Source: Schoenoplectus triqueter
Taxonomy: Eukaryota > Streptophyta > Magnoliopsida > Poales > Cyperaceae
Assembly: GCA_964058805.1 (NCBI GenBank)
Contig: CAXKVV010000626.1
Span: 91,353-155,352, forward strand
Length of the DNA stretch: 64,000 nt
Direction of reading: 5' to 3'
The notes beneath the pieces were generated by a model that was given only the letters and a program-made list of their open reading frames with translations, had not been told where the DNA came from and did no database searches. This document shows, piece after piece, positions 23,616 to 35,473 of the stretch. The position numbers were made by a program, and so were the translations under genes. Positions within the stretch are counted from its first letter, which is position 1, and the number at the start of each line of letters is the position of its first letter.

Positions 23616-25820
23616 TATATGTGATTATCTGGAGTTTGTGATTTCTTTCAATTATTTACTGAATAACACTGAAAAAATTAAACTTCACAAAATAATATTT
23701 TCTCATAAAGCCTAATAATAGTATATTCAATATCACAATGTTCAACATCAAAATTATAATACATGAAACACATTTCAACATCATAAGTTATAAGGAAGAA
23801 AGAATTCAAAAAAAAAACGCTACACGCCAGATTTAATTGAGGAAAATATTGAAGAAACTATATATATGGGATGTCGGACTCAATTTGTATGTGCTTAATT
23901 AAAAAGAAATGAACGCTGATAGCGCGGGAATTATTTGAGGGATGGAGGGTCCGGGAAGAAAAAGATTTTTTGTCTATCATTTAATAGATAATAGATGGAT
24001 TTAATTGTTTTATACATCAATCTAATATTTAAAAGAACCACTGTGAAATATGTGTAAATATTGATGTTTTATTATACTAGCAAAGAATATATATCAGAGG
24101 TCTACCTTAATTTTTAATATGATAAATATCATATAATATTCTATTATATTTATACTATAGCTTATTCATTTTTTATATCTTTCATATAATATTCTATCAT
24201 GTAAAAATAAATTCATATCCAACATATTTGGAGTGACGTAAGCTTTTACATTTCTCACATATGTACAATTAGAATTTCAAAAATAAAGAAACCTCTTTTG
24301 ATTATTATATTCTTTATTTTTATAAGGAGACATTTTACATTTATCAGAGACGAATATTGAACACACACATCTAATACATATGTTTTTTTTATAATATAGT
24401 ATAAATATAATTTATGAATTAATTGGAAAAAATATATTGTTAATATAATACATATATCTAATTCCCATTATACATCTAATTCTCATTAATTAAAGTACCG
24501 CTGAGAATAAATTTATGTAATTTCATTAAATCAATTCACAGTCCACCGATTAATTAGTAGTTATTCTAAATTTCATAGATATCACAATTTGTGCATTATT
24601 AATATTAGATTTGTACTTTGAAATCAATTCTATGTTGTGGTGGGTCACTGTCTCAGTACTGAAATATTATTGCATTAGTAGAATATTGGAAGGACACGGT
24701 TTTAACATGTGTATGGGCTACGTGGAGACTGTAGAGGGGAGAGAGAAACGAAGGGTGGTGCGAGTTGCACACTCGCACGACGACCTTAAACCCGTGGCCA
24801 CCGTTTGGCCGCGCGCTTTCGAGTTATGAGTGCATGTGTCTGTGTGGAGACTGGAGAGTCTGAATCCATCTCAAAGGTACAGGAGAGAAAGATAGATTAT
24901 CCCGATTTTTTCGTATCCGCTCAAGATAACATATTCTTGTTATTCACAAAGAATAACATCAGACTTGGGTTCCATCTGTTCAATTAATGTGTGGATGCAC
25001 CAGGTGTACGGATGGTTTATAAGTTATAACAAACCACGTTCAATTGCACTTGTGCTCATAAATATGGCCATGTGTCATGATGTCAGCGAGCAAAGTGGCA
25101 GAGTGCGAGTGCACAGGAACGGATGCAGAGTTTTCATTAGAAAGGATAAATAATCGGATTGTAATAATTTATTGGATTTAAACTCATTACTTAATCAATT
25201 ATTAAATAAAAAATCAACAATTTAACAATTATTTTTATCTAATAAAAAATTATCAAAATAATAATATTTTATATATTAAAAATAATAAAAAATAAAACAC
25301 AAAATAATAAATAATTATGCTATGAAAAAAAATTCTTTACGAACTTCATATTTTACAACTTTTACATAATTTTTCATTTTTCAAGGTACCAAATATTTTT
25401 TTTCAATAAAAAATAATTAAACAATTCAGAGGTGGTTAGAAATTATTTTCAGGGGGTCAGATTGACAAAATTTTAACCAAAAATACTATTTTTCAAAATA
25501 GAAAGGGTCATTTGACCCCAGGGGGCCAATGTAGATTCGCTCCCTGCGAGTGCGGGTATCGTATCAGATATGGTGCAGGTGAGACGATACAGAAAAGTTA
25601 AAAAATACATGATACAGGTGTGATTATATATAATAATAAAATATAGTTTGATACAATATATGAAAAATAATTTATTGTAATATGATAAAAATAATTGAAG
25701 AATTTGAGATGGGTTTGTAATTTTGTCGGTGATTACAAAAAAAAGGACCGTGATAAAAATTTCTTAAAAGTGAATAAAATAAAATAAAACAAATTAGATT
25801 GTATACAAGACGTATCAGGG
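23616..25820. other. AT-rich intergenic DNA, no gene seen
   Basis: There are only short chance ORFs. A modestly GC-richer patch at about 24700-25130 shows no recognised protein or RNA. A fragment near 25430-25550 (GGGGGTCAGATTGAC and GACCCCAGGGGGCC) resembles terminal regions of dispersed repeats but has no clear ends. Confidence 0.4.
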
Positions 25821-25972
25821 AGATTTTGTACCCATCTAAAAAATAGTGAAAAATAAAAAATATATATATAATTTGATCTCCAAAGATATTTCAATGTGAA
25901 GATCATGTTCAACGGTTTGGATCGGTCGTTTGAACTTTTAAATTCGAGATACGAACGTGAAGCACGGGAACC

Positions 25973-25976
<4 letters not shown>
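25820..25976. mobile_element. Half copy of foldback family B next to a long TA repeat
   Basis: The block AATTTGATCTCCAAAGATA, then GAAGATCATGTTCAACGGTT and TTTAAATTCGAGATACGAACG, matches the right arm of the complete element at 8818-9209. The other arm is missing, and the copy ends directly at the TA microsatellite. Confidence 0.6.

Positions 25977-26056
<80 letters not shown>
25977..26056. repeat. Long (TA)n microsatellite
   Basis: Some 40 TA dinucleotides separate a family B half copy from a family A foldback element. Confidence 0.95.
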
Positions 26057-26060
<4 letters not shown>

Positions 26061-26061
<1 letters not shown>

Positions 26062-26436
26062 TAAAGATACCGTGAGGTTAACTCAAAAAATATATTAAAT
26101 CATCTCGAAATTTCAATTTATCATCTTCATTAAATTCTTTATATGAAAATCTCATGGGATGCAAAAATTTAGAGTGTTTGAGCTTTTTAAGTCATCGTTT
26201 TTAATTTTTGAAAATGATGTTCAAATATTAAATATATTATTATTTTTTTAGAGTTGATTTTCAAAAATTAAAAACCATGACTTAAAAAGCTCAAAACACT
26301 CCAAATTTTTGCATCCCAATAGATTTTCATATAAATAATTTAATGGGAATGATAAATTAAAATTTGAAGATGATTTGATATGTTTTTTGAGTTAAATTCA
26401 CGGAAGGCCTCCGTGAGCTTAAGCTCACGGTATCTT

Positions 26437-26439
<3 letters not shown>
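26061..26439. mobile_element. Foldback MITE family A, copy 3, flanked by TA repeats on both sides
   Basis: The left end GTAAAGATACCGTGAG is an exact inverted copy of the right end CTCACGGTATCTTTAC. The arms then pair for about 180 bp (for example GGGATGCAAAAATTTAGAG against its complement near 26295-26320), leaving a short centre. The right arm carries an extra self-complementary insert CCTCCGTGAGCTTAAGCTC. TA tracts lie at 25977-26056 and 26440-26481. There is no coding sequence. Confidence 0.8.

Positions 26440-26481
<42 letters not shown>
26440..26481. repeat. (TA)n microsatellite
   Basis: About 20 TA dinucleotides lie between the foldback element and the Helitron end. Confidence 0.9.
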
Positions 26482-26482
<1 letters not shown>

Positions 26483-26929
26483 TAGTAATATACTCGTGCG
26501 TTGCAGCAGACTCTTTTATTTAAACATTAAAATATTATAAGATAAAAAAATTCACATTTATCTAATATTAAATTATAAATTCACCAAATTATAGAGAAAC
26601 CCTATAATAAAGACTATATTTAATCTTGAATGAGATTTTTGCACAATATGAGTTAATGATTCATGATTTTTATGACAAGAAAAATAAATTATTCTAACAT
26701 ATATTATCACCATTAATTTCTTACCAAATATGCACAAGGTTGCTAAATAAAATAATAGTATATATTGGAAAGAAATGGAGAGAAAGAGGTGATCAATGGA
26801 CGCGATCATATACGTTCGATCAACCAGAAATAAATATTATCCGTCTAATTGAGGGATAAAATGTGTATAATAAAAAAATACCATGACAAAAAATGGACTC
26901 TCCAATTCTTAGATACTTTATATAATAGA
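26482..26929 (-). mobile_element. Non-autonomous Helitron, copy 1
   Basis: On the minus strand it begins TCTATTATATAAAG and ends with a short hairpin region (GCAACGCACGAGTATA) and CTAG, followed by T and preceded by A, as expected for Helitron insertion between A and T. It is about 90% identical by eye to 41638-42107. There is no Rep/helicase coding, so it would need an autonomous partner. Confidence 0.75.
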
Positions 26930-26934
26930 TTTGA

Positions 26935-27075
26935 TTCTAAAAAATATAAAATTTGATTTACTAATAGATTTTAATATGAAGATTAGATTGAACGGTTCGG
27001 ATCCATTATTTATGACCTGAAATTAAAAATAGAGCGCAAATCACACAACGTTTCTATGCTTTGCAAAGCACACAA
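26935..27075. mobile_element. Degenerate half copy of foldback family B
   Basis: AAAATTTGATTTACTAATAGA, GAAGATTAGATTGAACGGTT and CGGATCCATTATT follow the order of the family B right arm, with greater divergence. It ends near CTTTGCAAAGCACA. Confidence 0.45.
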
Positions 27076-27384
27076 CGTCATACAAACTTTACAATTGAAT
27101 ATTAAATATCAAATTAACAGTGGGAGGGTCATTTGTCATTGTTGTATAGCTGAGGGAGAGTTATTTGTTCAAATTAAAAGCTTAGGCGTCAACATATATA
27201 AATCTTACAAGATTTGTTCACATCTTCATTTCTAAATAATATATTAAATTATTATCTATAGTTCTTTCAGTGAACGAACAATATATATTTAATTTATTAT
27301 TTTTCTAATTAACAAAGTAAAGCAATTTACAATTGAATTATAACTTATTCACAGCTCATCTTATAATAGCACATTAACACTACT

Positions 27385-27730
27385 AGGGTTATAACTCAGG
27401 TTTCGCCCCGACAATATAGTTCTCAAATAAATAATTTTAAATATATTTAATAAAATTTCATATTAAAGAAATTTAGACACAATATTTTTAAATACTAAAT
27501 AATAATGATAATAATAATAATAATAATAATAATAATATTTAATGTAACTAGCACATAATAATCTATAAAGCATCATATAAAAAATAGATTATTTTAAGAG
27601 TTAAATTTCACTTTAAATATAATATATCTTGTTTTAGATGAGATGAGAGAAACTATTTTATACGAACCATTGGATTTAAGAAGATGAAAAGATTTAAACA
27701 AAATCAAAAAAGAAAAAAATGATTATATTA
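27385..27730. repeat. AT-rich dispersed repeat, copy 1 of a diverged pair
   Basis: It shares with 28405-28700 the ordered blocks GTTATAACTCA/GTTGTAACTCA, TTCTCAAATAAATAATT, ATTTTAAGAGTTAAATTTCACTT and ATTGGATTTAAG. It contains an (AAT)n tract at about 27490-27530. The class is not recognised. Confidence 0.5.
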
Positions 27731-28019
27731 TATATCATTTTTGAATCGTTAAAAACTTAACTATCTTTTTGTATTATAAATTATAAATTGTAAAAAATGA
27801 TCAGAGTTAGCTGCGCAATTTGGCAGGTCCGCCATGTACTATTAGCTATAAATTATCAGGACTAATACGAACTACAGAGTAGTTAGAAATTCATGTGCAT
27901 GACCACAACATCGGTTCGTCTCTCGTAAATTATACGTTTAAATATGTGCTATCTTAGGTCCAGAAGTCTACTTTTCCCTGCTATCTTAGGTTCGGAAGAA
28001 ACTATTTATTTATGAAAAA

Positions 28020-28393
28020 GGATGGGTTGACAATGATTTATTTTGATGATTTTGACAATGAATTTTTAAATAAATATAAAAAAAAACTTAAAAAAGAAAA
28101 AGAATTTATAGATGTGTTCTTCTACTTTTAGATTGATGGTCATTCAAATTTCATACAATTTCATTATCATTTGATAGTCCATCAAAGACCGTTAAATTAG
28201 AATCATTATAAATTATATGAAAATTTAATGATCTTTGATGGACTATCAAACGATAATAAAATTTCATGAAATTTAACTGACCATCAATCTAAATGTATAC
28301 AAATACATCTATAATTTTTTTTTAAGATTTTTTTATAGTTTTTTTAGAGATCCATTGTCAAAGTTGTCAAAATAACTCATTGTCAATGGATCC
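28020..28393. mobile_element. Foldback MITE with TGACAATG termini
   Basis: Left GGATGGGTTGACAATG pairs with the complement of right CATTGTCAATGGATCC. Inward, GATTGATGGTCATTCAAATTTCAT and TTGATAGTCCATCAAAGA also pair with their complements near 28225-28290. Almost the whole 370 bp is one hairpin. A related but more diverged element lies at 34446-34800. Confidence 0.65.
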
Positions 28394-28404
28394 CCCACTC
28401 TTTA

Positions 28405-28700
28405 TTTATTACTAAAGTTGTAACTCACACTTTACATGATAAGATATTTCTCAAATAAATAATTAAAAATAAAAAAATAAAATATATTCGATAAAAGTTT
28501 TAAATATAGTCAATACAATTAAAATTTATAAATAATAATACTAAAAAGTTAAACTATTTTATGAGTTAAATTTCACTTCAAGTACATTATACTTATTTAT
28601 TTTAAATGATAAGAGAGAAAATTAGATATACAATATTAGATTTAAGTAGATAAAAATATTTAAAGAAAGTTAATGATAGAAAAAATGATGATGTGGCATG
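28405..28700. repeat. AT-rich dispersed repeat, copy 2 of a diverged pair
   Basis: This is a diverged counterpart of 27385-27730, with the same block order but without the long AAT tract. The foldback element at 28020-28393 lies between the two copies. Confidence 0.45.
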
Positions 28701-29557
28701 CTTAAAAAACATAGAAATTTATTCCTCTTTATATATTAATTAAGAGTTCTATAAAATAATGACCAACAAGACTTTACTTTTCTAGAAAACTATCAATTAA
28801 AGATGACAGACATTATAACAATTAATATCGAATGTTTTAAAATTTTGTTTTATTAATTTTAAAATCTTTAGGTGTTAATTATAAAATAATAAGAATTATT
28901 TTTTCTCTTAAAACTTATATATTTGACATTGTACTTAACTTATTTTATTTAATTCGGTCCATAGTATCAATATAATTTTTTTAAGCTCCATCAACGAACA
29001 CGCTGGTCACAACGGAGGCATTTTTTGGTGTTGGGATGTAATTTGAAACCTAGTTTTGTCCATTAGTTAATCCCTCTGGATAGATCCAAAATAAGAATTT
29101 ATTTCAAATCTTTTGGTGCCACTATAAATGTGAAGGAAAAAAAGATATTGGAAAATAAAATCATTAGCATTAATGAAGAAAAAGATAGATGCCTGATGCC
29201 TACAAATCATTGTAAAGAAGTATATGGACGTTGGACTTCTGTTATTTGGCTATTATACCATAAAAGGTCAAACATAATTAATTTGAAAGAAACTGATTGT
29301 CATATTACGTATATAAATATAATAAGAAAATGATTATTGAATATTTTTTATGTGGCTCAACAATTGCACACGTAATTGTGTGTAAAATATGGCATAAGTT
29401 CAAGTTGGTAAAAAAAACAATTGAGAATATACAACAAAGATGATAATACTACAGAGAAAATACTGATAATATAATTCATTAATGAACTGATTTTGGATAT
29501 GTTGGGCTGAAATACCGTCAGTACGTAACAACGAAGCAACAATCTGCACGTTTTCGG
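28701..29557. other. Intergenic DNA, nothing recognised
   Basis: It holds AT-rich sequence with only short chance ORFs and no detectable element ends. Confidence 0.4.
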
Positions 29558-29780
29558 TAGAGGTGATAAAATTCGATTCGATTTAATTTAATTTTTAGAA
29601 AAATCAAACTAATCTGATCTCATTTGAAATGATTTGAGATTAAATAATGTTCAATTTAATCAAAATCAATCAAAAATATAAAAAAAATCAATATATAAAT
29701 TGATCTAACACATCGACCAAGCTCAAGTTGATTTTTTTTTAAAAGTCAAACTAATCAGACCCGTCTGATTGTCATCTCTA
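29558..29780. mobile_element. Small hAT-like MITE
   Basis: The left terminus TAGAGGTGATAA and the complement of the right terminus, TAGAGATGACAAT, form imperfect inverted repeats. The flanking octamers GTTTTCGG and ATTTTTGG agree at 6 of 8 positions. The interior has repeated AATTCGATTC and AATCTGATC words in both orientations. It is non-coding. Confidence 0.5.
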
Positions 29781-30930
29781 ATTTTTGGATTGTGGTCCGA
29801 TCTTCTAAGAAAATTAAACCAATGATTAAAAACAATAATAAATGTAAGAGCTATTGGGTCAGGCGTCCATGTGTTTAGAATTTTTCTCTCTAATTGGGTA
29901 GTGTCTGTTTCTAAAAATGAATATCCCTCCCAAAAAGACAAAAAAGGATTATTGTATGTAATTTCAACGAATGTACGTAATTTAGACTGTCATACAGTTT
30001 TCAGAAAGAAAGTATGTATGTATTTAATAAAAAGTGATTTCGTTAATTAGCACTGCTTTCATTTCCTGAGACCTCTATACCACACGCATATATCTCATTG
30101 AAAATTTCCACACGTCCAACTCATGATGAATAATTATTAATTCACGATCTGAGCACCTAAAGAGCTGAAATTGTGGAACCTGCGTGTAAATGAAGGTGCA
30201 TGGGAGGAATAAGGGGGCATGACAGGGGCATTATATCACTATTATTACTTCAATTAACATGTGACAAATGCCTTTTGATGATTCATGCATGCATACATAT
30301 AATTAATTGAGCGGTTCGATCTAGTTAATTAAGACGCAAAAATACAACACTAGATACAATTCCAACTCCCTTTGTCGTTTATTCTACACAAAATAACTAA
30401 TTCTGGCTCTACAGTATGACCTTCCCAAGTTTAATTCCTTTAATATTAGAATTTTTAAGCAGAAAGAAAACGCATGCAAGTGGTACGTACGTGCTTGCAC
30501 GACTTTCTTGACAAAATGGACAAAAAGTATAATTTGTTTTTGTTATTACAAGAGCTTATAAAAGTAGTTTTACATACATAACTGTAATTAGCATACAATA
30601 TATATATATATATATATAATATTTATAATTACAAGTAGAATATACAATTATGATTATGATCATGTTTATAATTGAATAGGACCCCGTAAATCTAAACCTG
30701 ACTATAGGTGACTGCTCTGACTGATATCTAAACTCAACGGTCCAGATTATGCCACAAAGTAATTGAAATTTTGAGTTACTTCATGGAATACATTTCCCTT
30801 CTTCACAGCATCCCGGTGCTTCGCATCTTCCACACTTTCACATTGGAAACTTATATATCTAGTTAGATTGTGGTACCATACGTATTGAATGTAAGTTTGT
30901 CTAGGAAACAAAGTAATTCAATTTTTTTTT
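29781..30930. other. Intergenic DNA, no gene seen
   Basis: It contains a (TA)n tract at about 30599-30618 and no recognisable gene. The stretch 30660-30890 is less AT-rich but lacks an ORF of note. Confidence 0.4.
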
Positions 30931-30931
30931 G

Positions 30932-31040
30932 TACGTTTCTGTGTAAAAAAAACGGACCCGAGTTTGATACGTTTCTGTGTAAAAAAAACGGACCCGAGTT
31001 TGATACGTTTCTGTGTAAAAAAAACGGACCCGAATTTCAA
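30932..31040 (+). repeat. Three tandem 36-bp units
   Basis: A 36-bp unit starting ACGTTTCTGTGTAAAA and ending GACCCGAGTTTGAT begins at 30933, 30969 and 31005. The copies are identical until the third diverges near 31032. Because 36 is a multiple of 3, the unit reads as a 12-residue periodic peptide on the plus strand, but there is no sign of a real gene around it. Confidence 0.9.
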
Positions 31041-31321
31041 ACTCAGGTGTGACTAATTATACAAAAGTAGATAGATGATCAGTTTGTTATATTTATTTAT
31101 TTTATTTATTGAAATAAAAAAAAAAATCTGTAAGAATAGCACGGGCAGAGCAGCTTGACCGATGAAATGCTCAAAAAGCACCCAAAAATAACTTTAAGGA
31201 TCAAGAATCAATTCTCGACAATACATAGTGTTAGGTGAGATGTCAAGGCGTCAGAGAGGGCCATTAAAGAGACGGGCCAGTCAAGATCACCCACCTACTT
31301 CAAAAAGAGGGTCATTAAAAA

Positions 31322-32153
31322 GGGGCGATTTTATAGTTTGCCCGTTCTTTTAAATTTTTTAAAATAAAATATTTCCTCCTCTAAATTGTTCAACAAAATA
31401 TATTTATAGGCCCATTTTCTTTTTTTCCTCTAATCTATGCTTTGTTTATTTTTTCATTTAGTTTCTTTCATTTACGTACATATTTTCATATATAAAAAAA
31501 TTTCATATGATATAAATTTACATTCATGAAATTTATAAAAATATTATGTATTTAAAAATATATACAGTTTATGTGTTTTTATTCCAGTATGTTTGTATTC
31601 ATTAATTATATATTTTTAAAATTATCCCTAGATTATTGAATATATTTCAAAATAAATAATATTACAAAAATAATAAGAGATATAAAAATTACATTTGGAA
31701 TATATATTAAATCATTATGTTAATAAAATAATATACATTAAATCGTTACATGATAATTTTTTTGTTAAATAAATTTTATTTTTTATTTTATCACTCATCA
31801 TATAGCATTAGGCTCGGATGATTCGAACTATATATGTTTTTGAATTAAAAATATATATTTTTAATTTATAATATCATTAAAAATTTAATAAATGAAGATT
31901 TTATGAAAAATTGAGTGTATAAATGAAGAAAACTAAATTAAAAATAAACAAGACATTTTGTAAATTATTTTATATGACAATGTGTGTGTAAATGAAAGAA
32001 ATTAAATGAAAAAAATAAACAAAGTATAATAATGGAGATGAAAGGGAAAAAACTGAAAAATAGGGTCCACAAAGACATTTGGTTGAACAATTTACAGAGG
32101 AGGGCAATTTATTTCAAAATTTTTGAAAGAAGGGAAAAACATAAAATTGCCCC
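31322..32153. mobile_element. MITE/small DNA transposon with about 95-bp inverted repeats and ATTAAAAA duplication
   Basis: Terminal repeats begin GGGGCGATTTTAT on the left and GGGGCAATTTTAT on the right complement, and continue about 95 bp through TAAATTGTTCAACMAAATRT. The 8-mer ATTAAAAA flanks both sides (31314-31321 and 32154-32161). The 640-bp interior is AT-rich with no ORF. An 8-bp duplication with long inverted repeats fits a hAT or Mutator-type non-autonomous element. Confidence 0.8.
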
Positions 32154-32734
32154 ATTAAAAATATTTGGTTAGGTGATTTTTCATATATAAATGTTGTTCT
32201 GGCAATTTTCAGAGCAAAAAAAAAAACTCTTCCGAAACCTCAAAACATGTTTGAAGAGTTTTGAGAATTTTTTTATTATTTTATCAGATTTATAGTTATA
32301 AATTATATATATTTTAGCTTGTATTTATCATATATAGTTGTACTTACTAATATTTATGATATATTTTTTAAATTATTTATTTTTAGTTTTTTTATTTATG
32401 TACGATTATTTTATAATATTAACTTATATTTGATATATTTTTAGCTTATGATTGTTTAACTAAACATTACTATTGAATACGTAATATCATATACAATAAT
32501 ATTATTTTTTCTAAATATAATTTATCCATTTCAAAAAATATATATGTATTTAAAATAATGCTGATGTTTTTAAATCCGATACTAACCAAAACAATTAATG
32601 TCATTTTTTTTTCTAAAAATTCAACACTAAAATATTTTAATTAGTATCAATTTTATTTTCATTACATCAATATTATAATTTATATTATAATCAGTGTCGA
32701 AAATTTTGTCGTCCGATCAAAAATCTAAAACTAA

Positions 32735-33823
32735 GGGAGTGTTTGGCACTCAATGGAATAGCAAAAAGTTGGAATAGAATAGCTATTCGGACGAATTAAT
32801 TTGCCAAACGAATTTTAGACTAAGTAGAAGAGTGCGGAATAATGCTAATCCGGTATACCAACTTATAGGTGGAATACCGGATTAGCTCTCGTAGGAATAG
32901 CGATTATTGTTTGATTATATTATATTATATTATTATGATTATGATTATGATTAAGATTTAGTATTATTATATTTATGATTATAATTTATTATTATATTAA
33001 TATTATTATTATTAATTATTATTATTACTATTATTATCATTATATTATTATTATTAAATTATTATTATCATTATTGTTATTATATTATCGTTACCATTAG
33101 TATTATTTATTATTATTATAAATATAATTTTAATATTATATTATTATATTATGAATATAAATATAATTATTTTATTATTATATTATTATGATTAAGATTA
33201 TTTATTATTATATTATTATATTATGATGATTATGATTATGATTATTATTACTTATTATTATTTTATTATGTTGTATTATATTATTATAAGTTGATTATAG
33301 TGATGATTAATTTATTATTATATTATTTATAATTATTTTTATGATTATAATTATATTATTATGATTATGATTATGACTATAATTATTATTATCATGATTA
33401 TGATTATGATTATTATATTATTAAAAATATAATTACTTATTATTATTATTATATTATTATAATTATGATTGTAATTATAATTTTTATTATTATATTACTA
33501 TATTATGATTATGTTTATATTTTTATTATATTACTATTATAATATTATTATTTATTATGATTATTTTTTATTACTTTATTATTATTATTATCTTACTATT
33601 ATGATTATTATTTTACTATTATTATTATTATCATCATCATTATTAGTATCATAATTATTTATATTTTAACTATTCTGAGTAACAACTGCCAAACAATATT
33701 TTCGCTCTTCCGAATAGTCAAGAATACCACTCTTCTACCACTCTTCCAACAAAAATATTATTCTATCACTCTTTCAAAATTACCACCCTTCCGAAGTTAT
33801 TCCTTGATTTGCCAAATGGACCC
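32735..33823. mobile_element. Tourist/Harbinger-like element with an expanded ATT core
   Basis: TAA duplications flank it (32732-32734 and 33824-33826). The ends GGGAGTGTTTGGCA and, on the complement, GGGTCCATTTGGCA are imperfect inverted repeats. Subterminal sequences also mirror (AATAGCTATTCGG-like against GACTATTCGGAAGAG). Between about 32905 and 33660 the sequence is almost entirely ATT/TAT/ATG trinucleotide-type repeat. No transposase is present. Confidence 0.75.
32905..33660. repeat. About 750-bp degenerate ATT/ATG microsatellite tract
   Basis: It is near-continuous TTATTA, ATTATTATT and GATTATGATT words with little other sequence, forming the interior of the Tourist-like element. Confidence 0.9.
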
Positions 33824-33826
33824 TAA

Positions 33827-34445
33827 ATGAAGTATAAAAATCGGTAGTTGTGCAAAGTCGTCCGATTAGTTGGATACAAATTCTACAGTCGTTTGTGTTG
33901 CTAATAAGGGAGCTCTCACATTTTTGCTCCGAAAATGAACTCACTACGACACATCCGGACAGTGGGTGTCTGGTGACCGTCTCATTCAAAGCGGAGGTAG
34001 GTACCGATCGGCGTTTAAATAATTTTTGATTCATTAAGAAATAAATTTTATATAGTAAAAAAATAATTATATTTTGATTCATATATTTTATTTATTTTTA
34101 TCCGGATATTCACTACCAATACCAATCGTTTCTGATTTCGCTTCTATCCTATTGATCTGAATTTTTATTTTATGCTGCCCAGCATCATACAATATAATGT
34201 GTGGATGGTTGAATATTTTTATAATTAGCGCTGACATATTTTTTAAAGTCATCTAATGAACTATGGGTGATGTGTCAATTTGTCTGCCCAGGTTAAAGAT
34301 ACTTTCCTTCTTCTTTTTTTCTTTCTTGAGGGGATAATATCTCTGTGTACTTGCGAAATTTGCATTTGTAATAAACAAACAGCTCATAAACTATTTATAA
34401 CAATCACTATTTATTCCCTTACATATAGTGCATTTTATAATAAGA
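33827..34445. other. Intergenic DNA, no gene seen
   Basis: It is moderately AT-rich with no ORF or element ends recognised. A 100-codon open frame here has no visible similarity and is treated as chance. Confidence 0.35.
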
Positions 34446-34800
34446 TTCGTCGATAATTATTTCGTTTGATAATCTTGATAATTAATTTAGTACAAGTTTA
34501 TAAAATCTTAAAAATTAAAAATTGCAAACATATTCTTAAGTATATGGATTAATCATTTTTAAAATCTGATACAATTTGAGTATCATTTGATATCTCGTCA
34601 AATATTATTAAAATTATATAATAAATTTAACAGTTTAAATTTAATGTGTGTTTGATGAAATATCAAATGACACTCAAATTACTCCACGTTTGAAACACAA
34701 AAAATCCTAAGGTTAAAAATATATTTGTTGTCCTTTTTTTTATAGATTTTTTATGAATTTAAATTAAACTGATTGTCCAGATTGTCAAACCAACTAGATA
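34446..34800. mobile_element. Diverged foldback element related to 28020-28393
   Basis: CAATTTGAGTATCATTTGATAT is mirrored by ATATCAAATGACACTCAAATT, with a short centre near 34610-34640. Outer sequences (TTTATAAAATCTT and its counterpart near 34735-34755) extend the pairing weakly. The right edge GATAAGAGATCCC resembles the GAGATCC of the other element. Confidence 0.5.
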
Positions 34801-35099
34801 AGAGATCCCTACCTTCATAATATGAGAAGAACAAATACTCTTGTTTAATTATAACATAATATTTAAATACTTACATCTGATAAACTTTTAATTTATAAAA
34901 GATGGTGACTAATAGAAAATATAGTAACTTAAATATTTGCCATTTCAAATATACTTGTTGGTAGCTTTTTATTTTGAATTTATATATATTATTATGTCTT
35001 TAATAGAAATATATAGATCATAAATAATTAAAAATTATAAACACAATTTTCAATTTCAATAAAATTCTTTTTATTTTGTAATGTTTATCATTTTTATTA

Positions 35100-35473
35100 G
35101 GGTTAATATTCTGATAGGTCATGAACTTCAGCATTTATCCATATTTAGTCACTAAACTTTTATTTATCCGTTTTTAGTCACTGAACTTTAATATTTATTC
35201 ATATTTGATCACTCCTATTAGTTTTCTCATACAAAAATAATACAAAAACTAATGAAAAACAAATATAATTTCATTTTATTTATCTATTTTTATTTCAATT
35301 AGTTTTAATGATAAATATAATTTTATTTCAATTATTTTTGAATGAAAAAACTAATGAAAGTGGTCAAATATGGATAAATATCAAAGTTTAGTGACTAAAA
35401 ATTGATAAATGAAAGTTCAGTAATCAAATATGAATACACATCGAAGTTGAGTTACCTATCACAAGATTAACCC
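35100..35473. mobile_element. Mutator-type MITE with perfect 9-bp duplication
   Basis: TTTTTATTA flanks both ends (35091-35099 and 35474-35482). Inverted repeats start GGGTTAATATTCTGATAGGT on the left and GGGTTAATCTTGTGATAGGT on the right complement, and run about 85 bp through AGTCACTRAACTTT. The interior is AT-rich and non-coding. Confidence 0.88.

Noticed and set aside
33780..34082. 100-codon minus-strand frame
   Set aside because: It starts at the edge of the Tourist-like element and has no recognisable domain or codon pattern.
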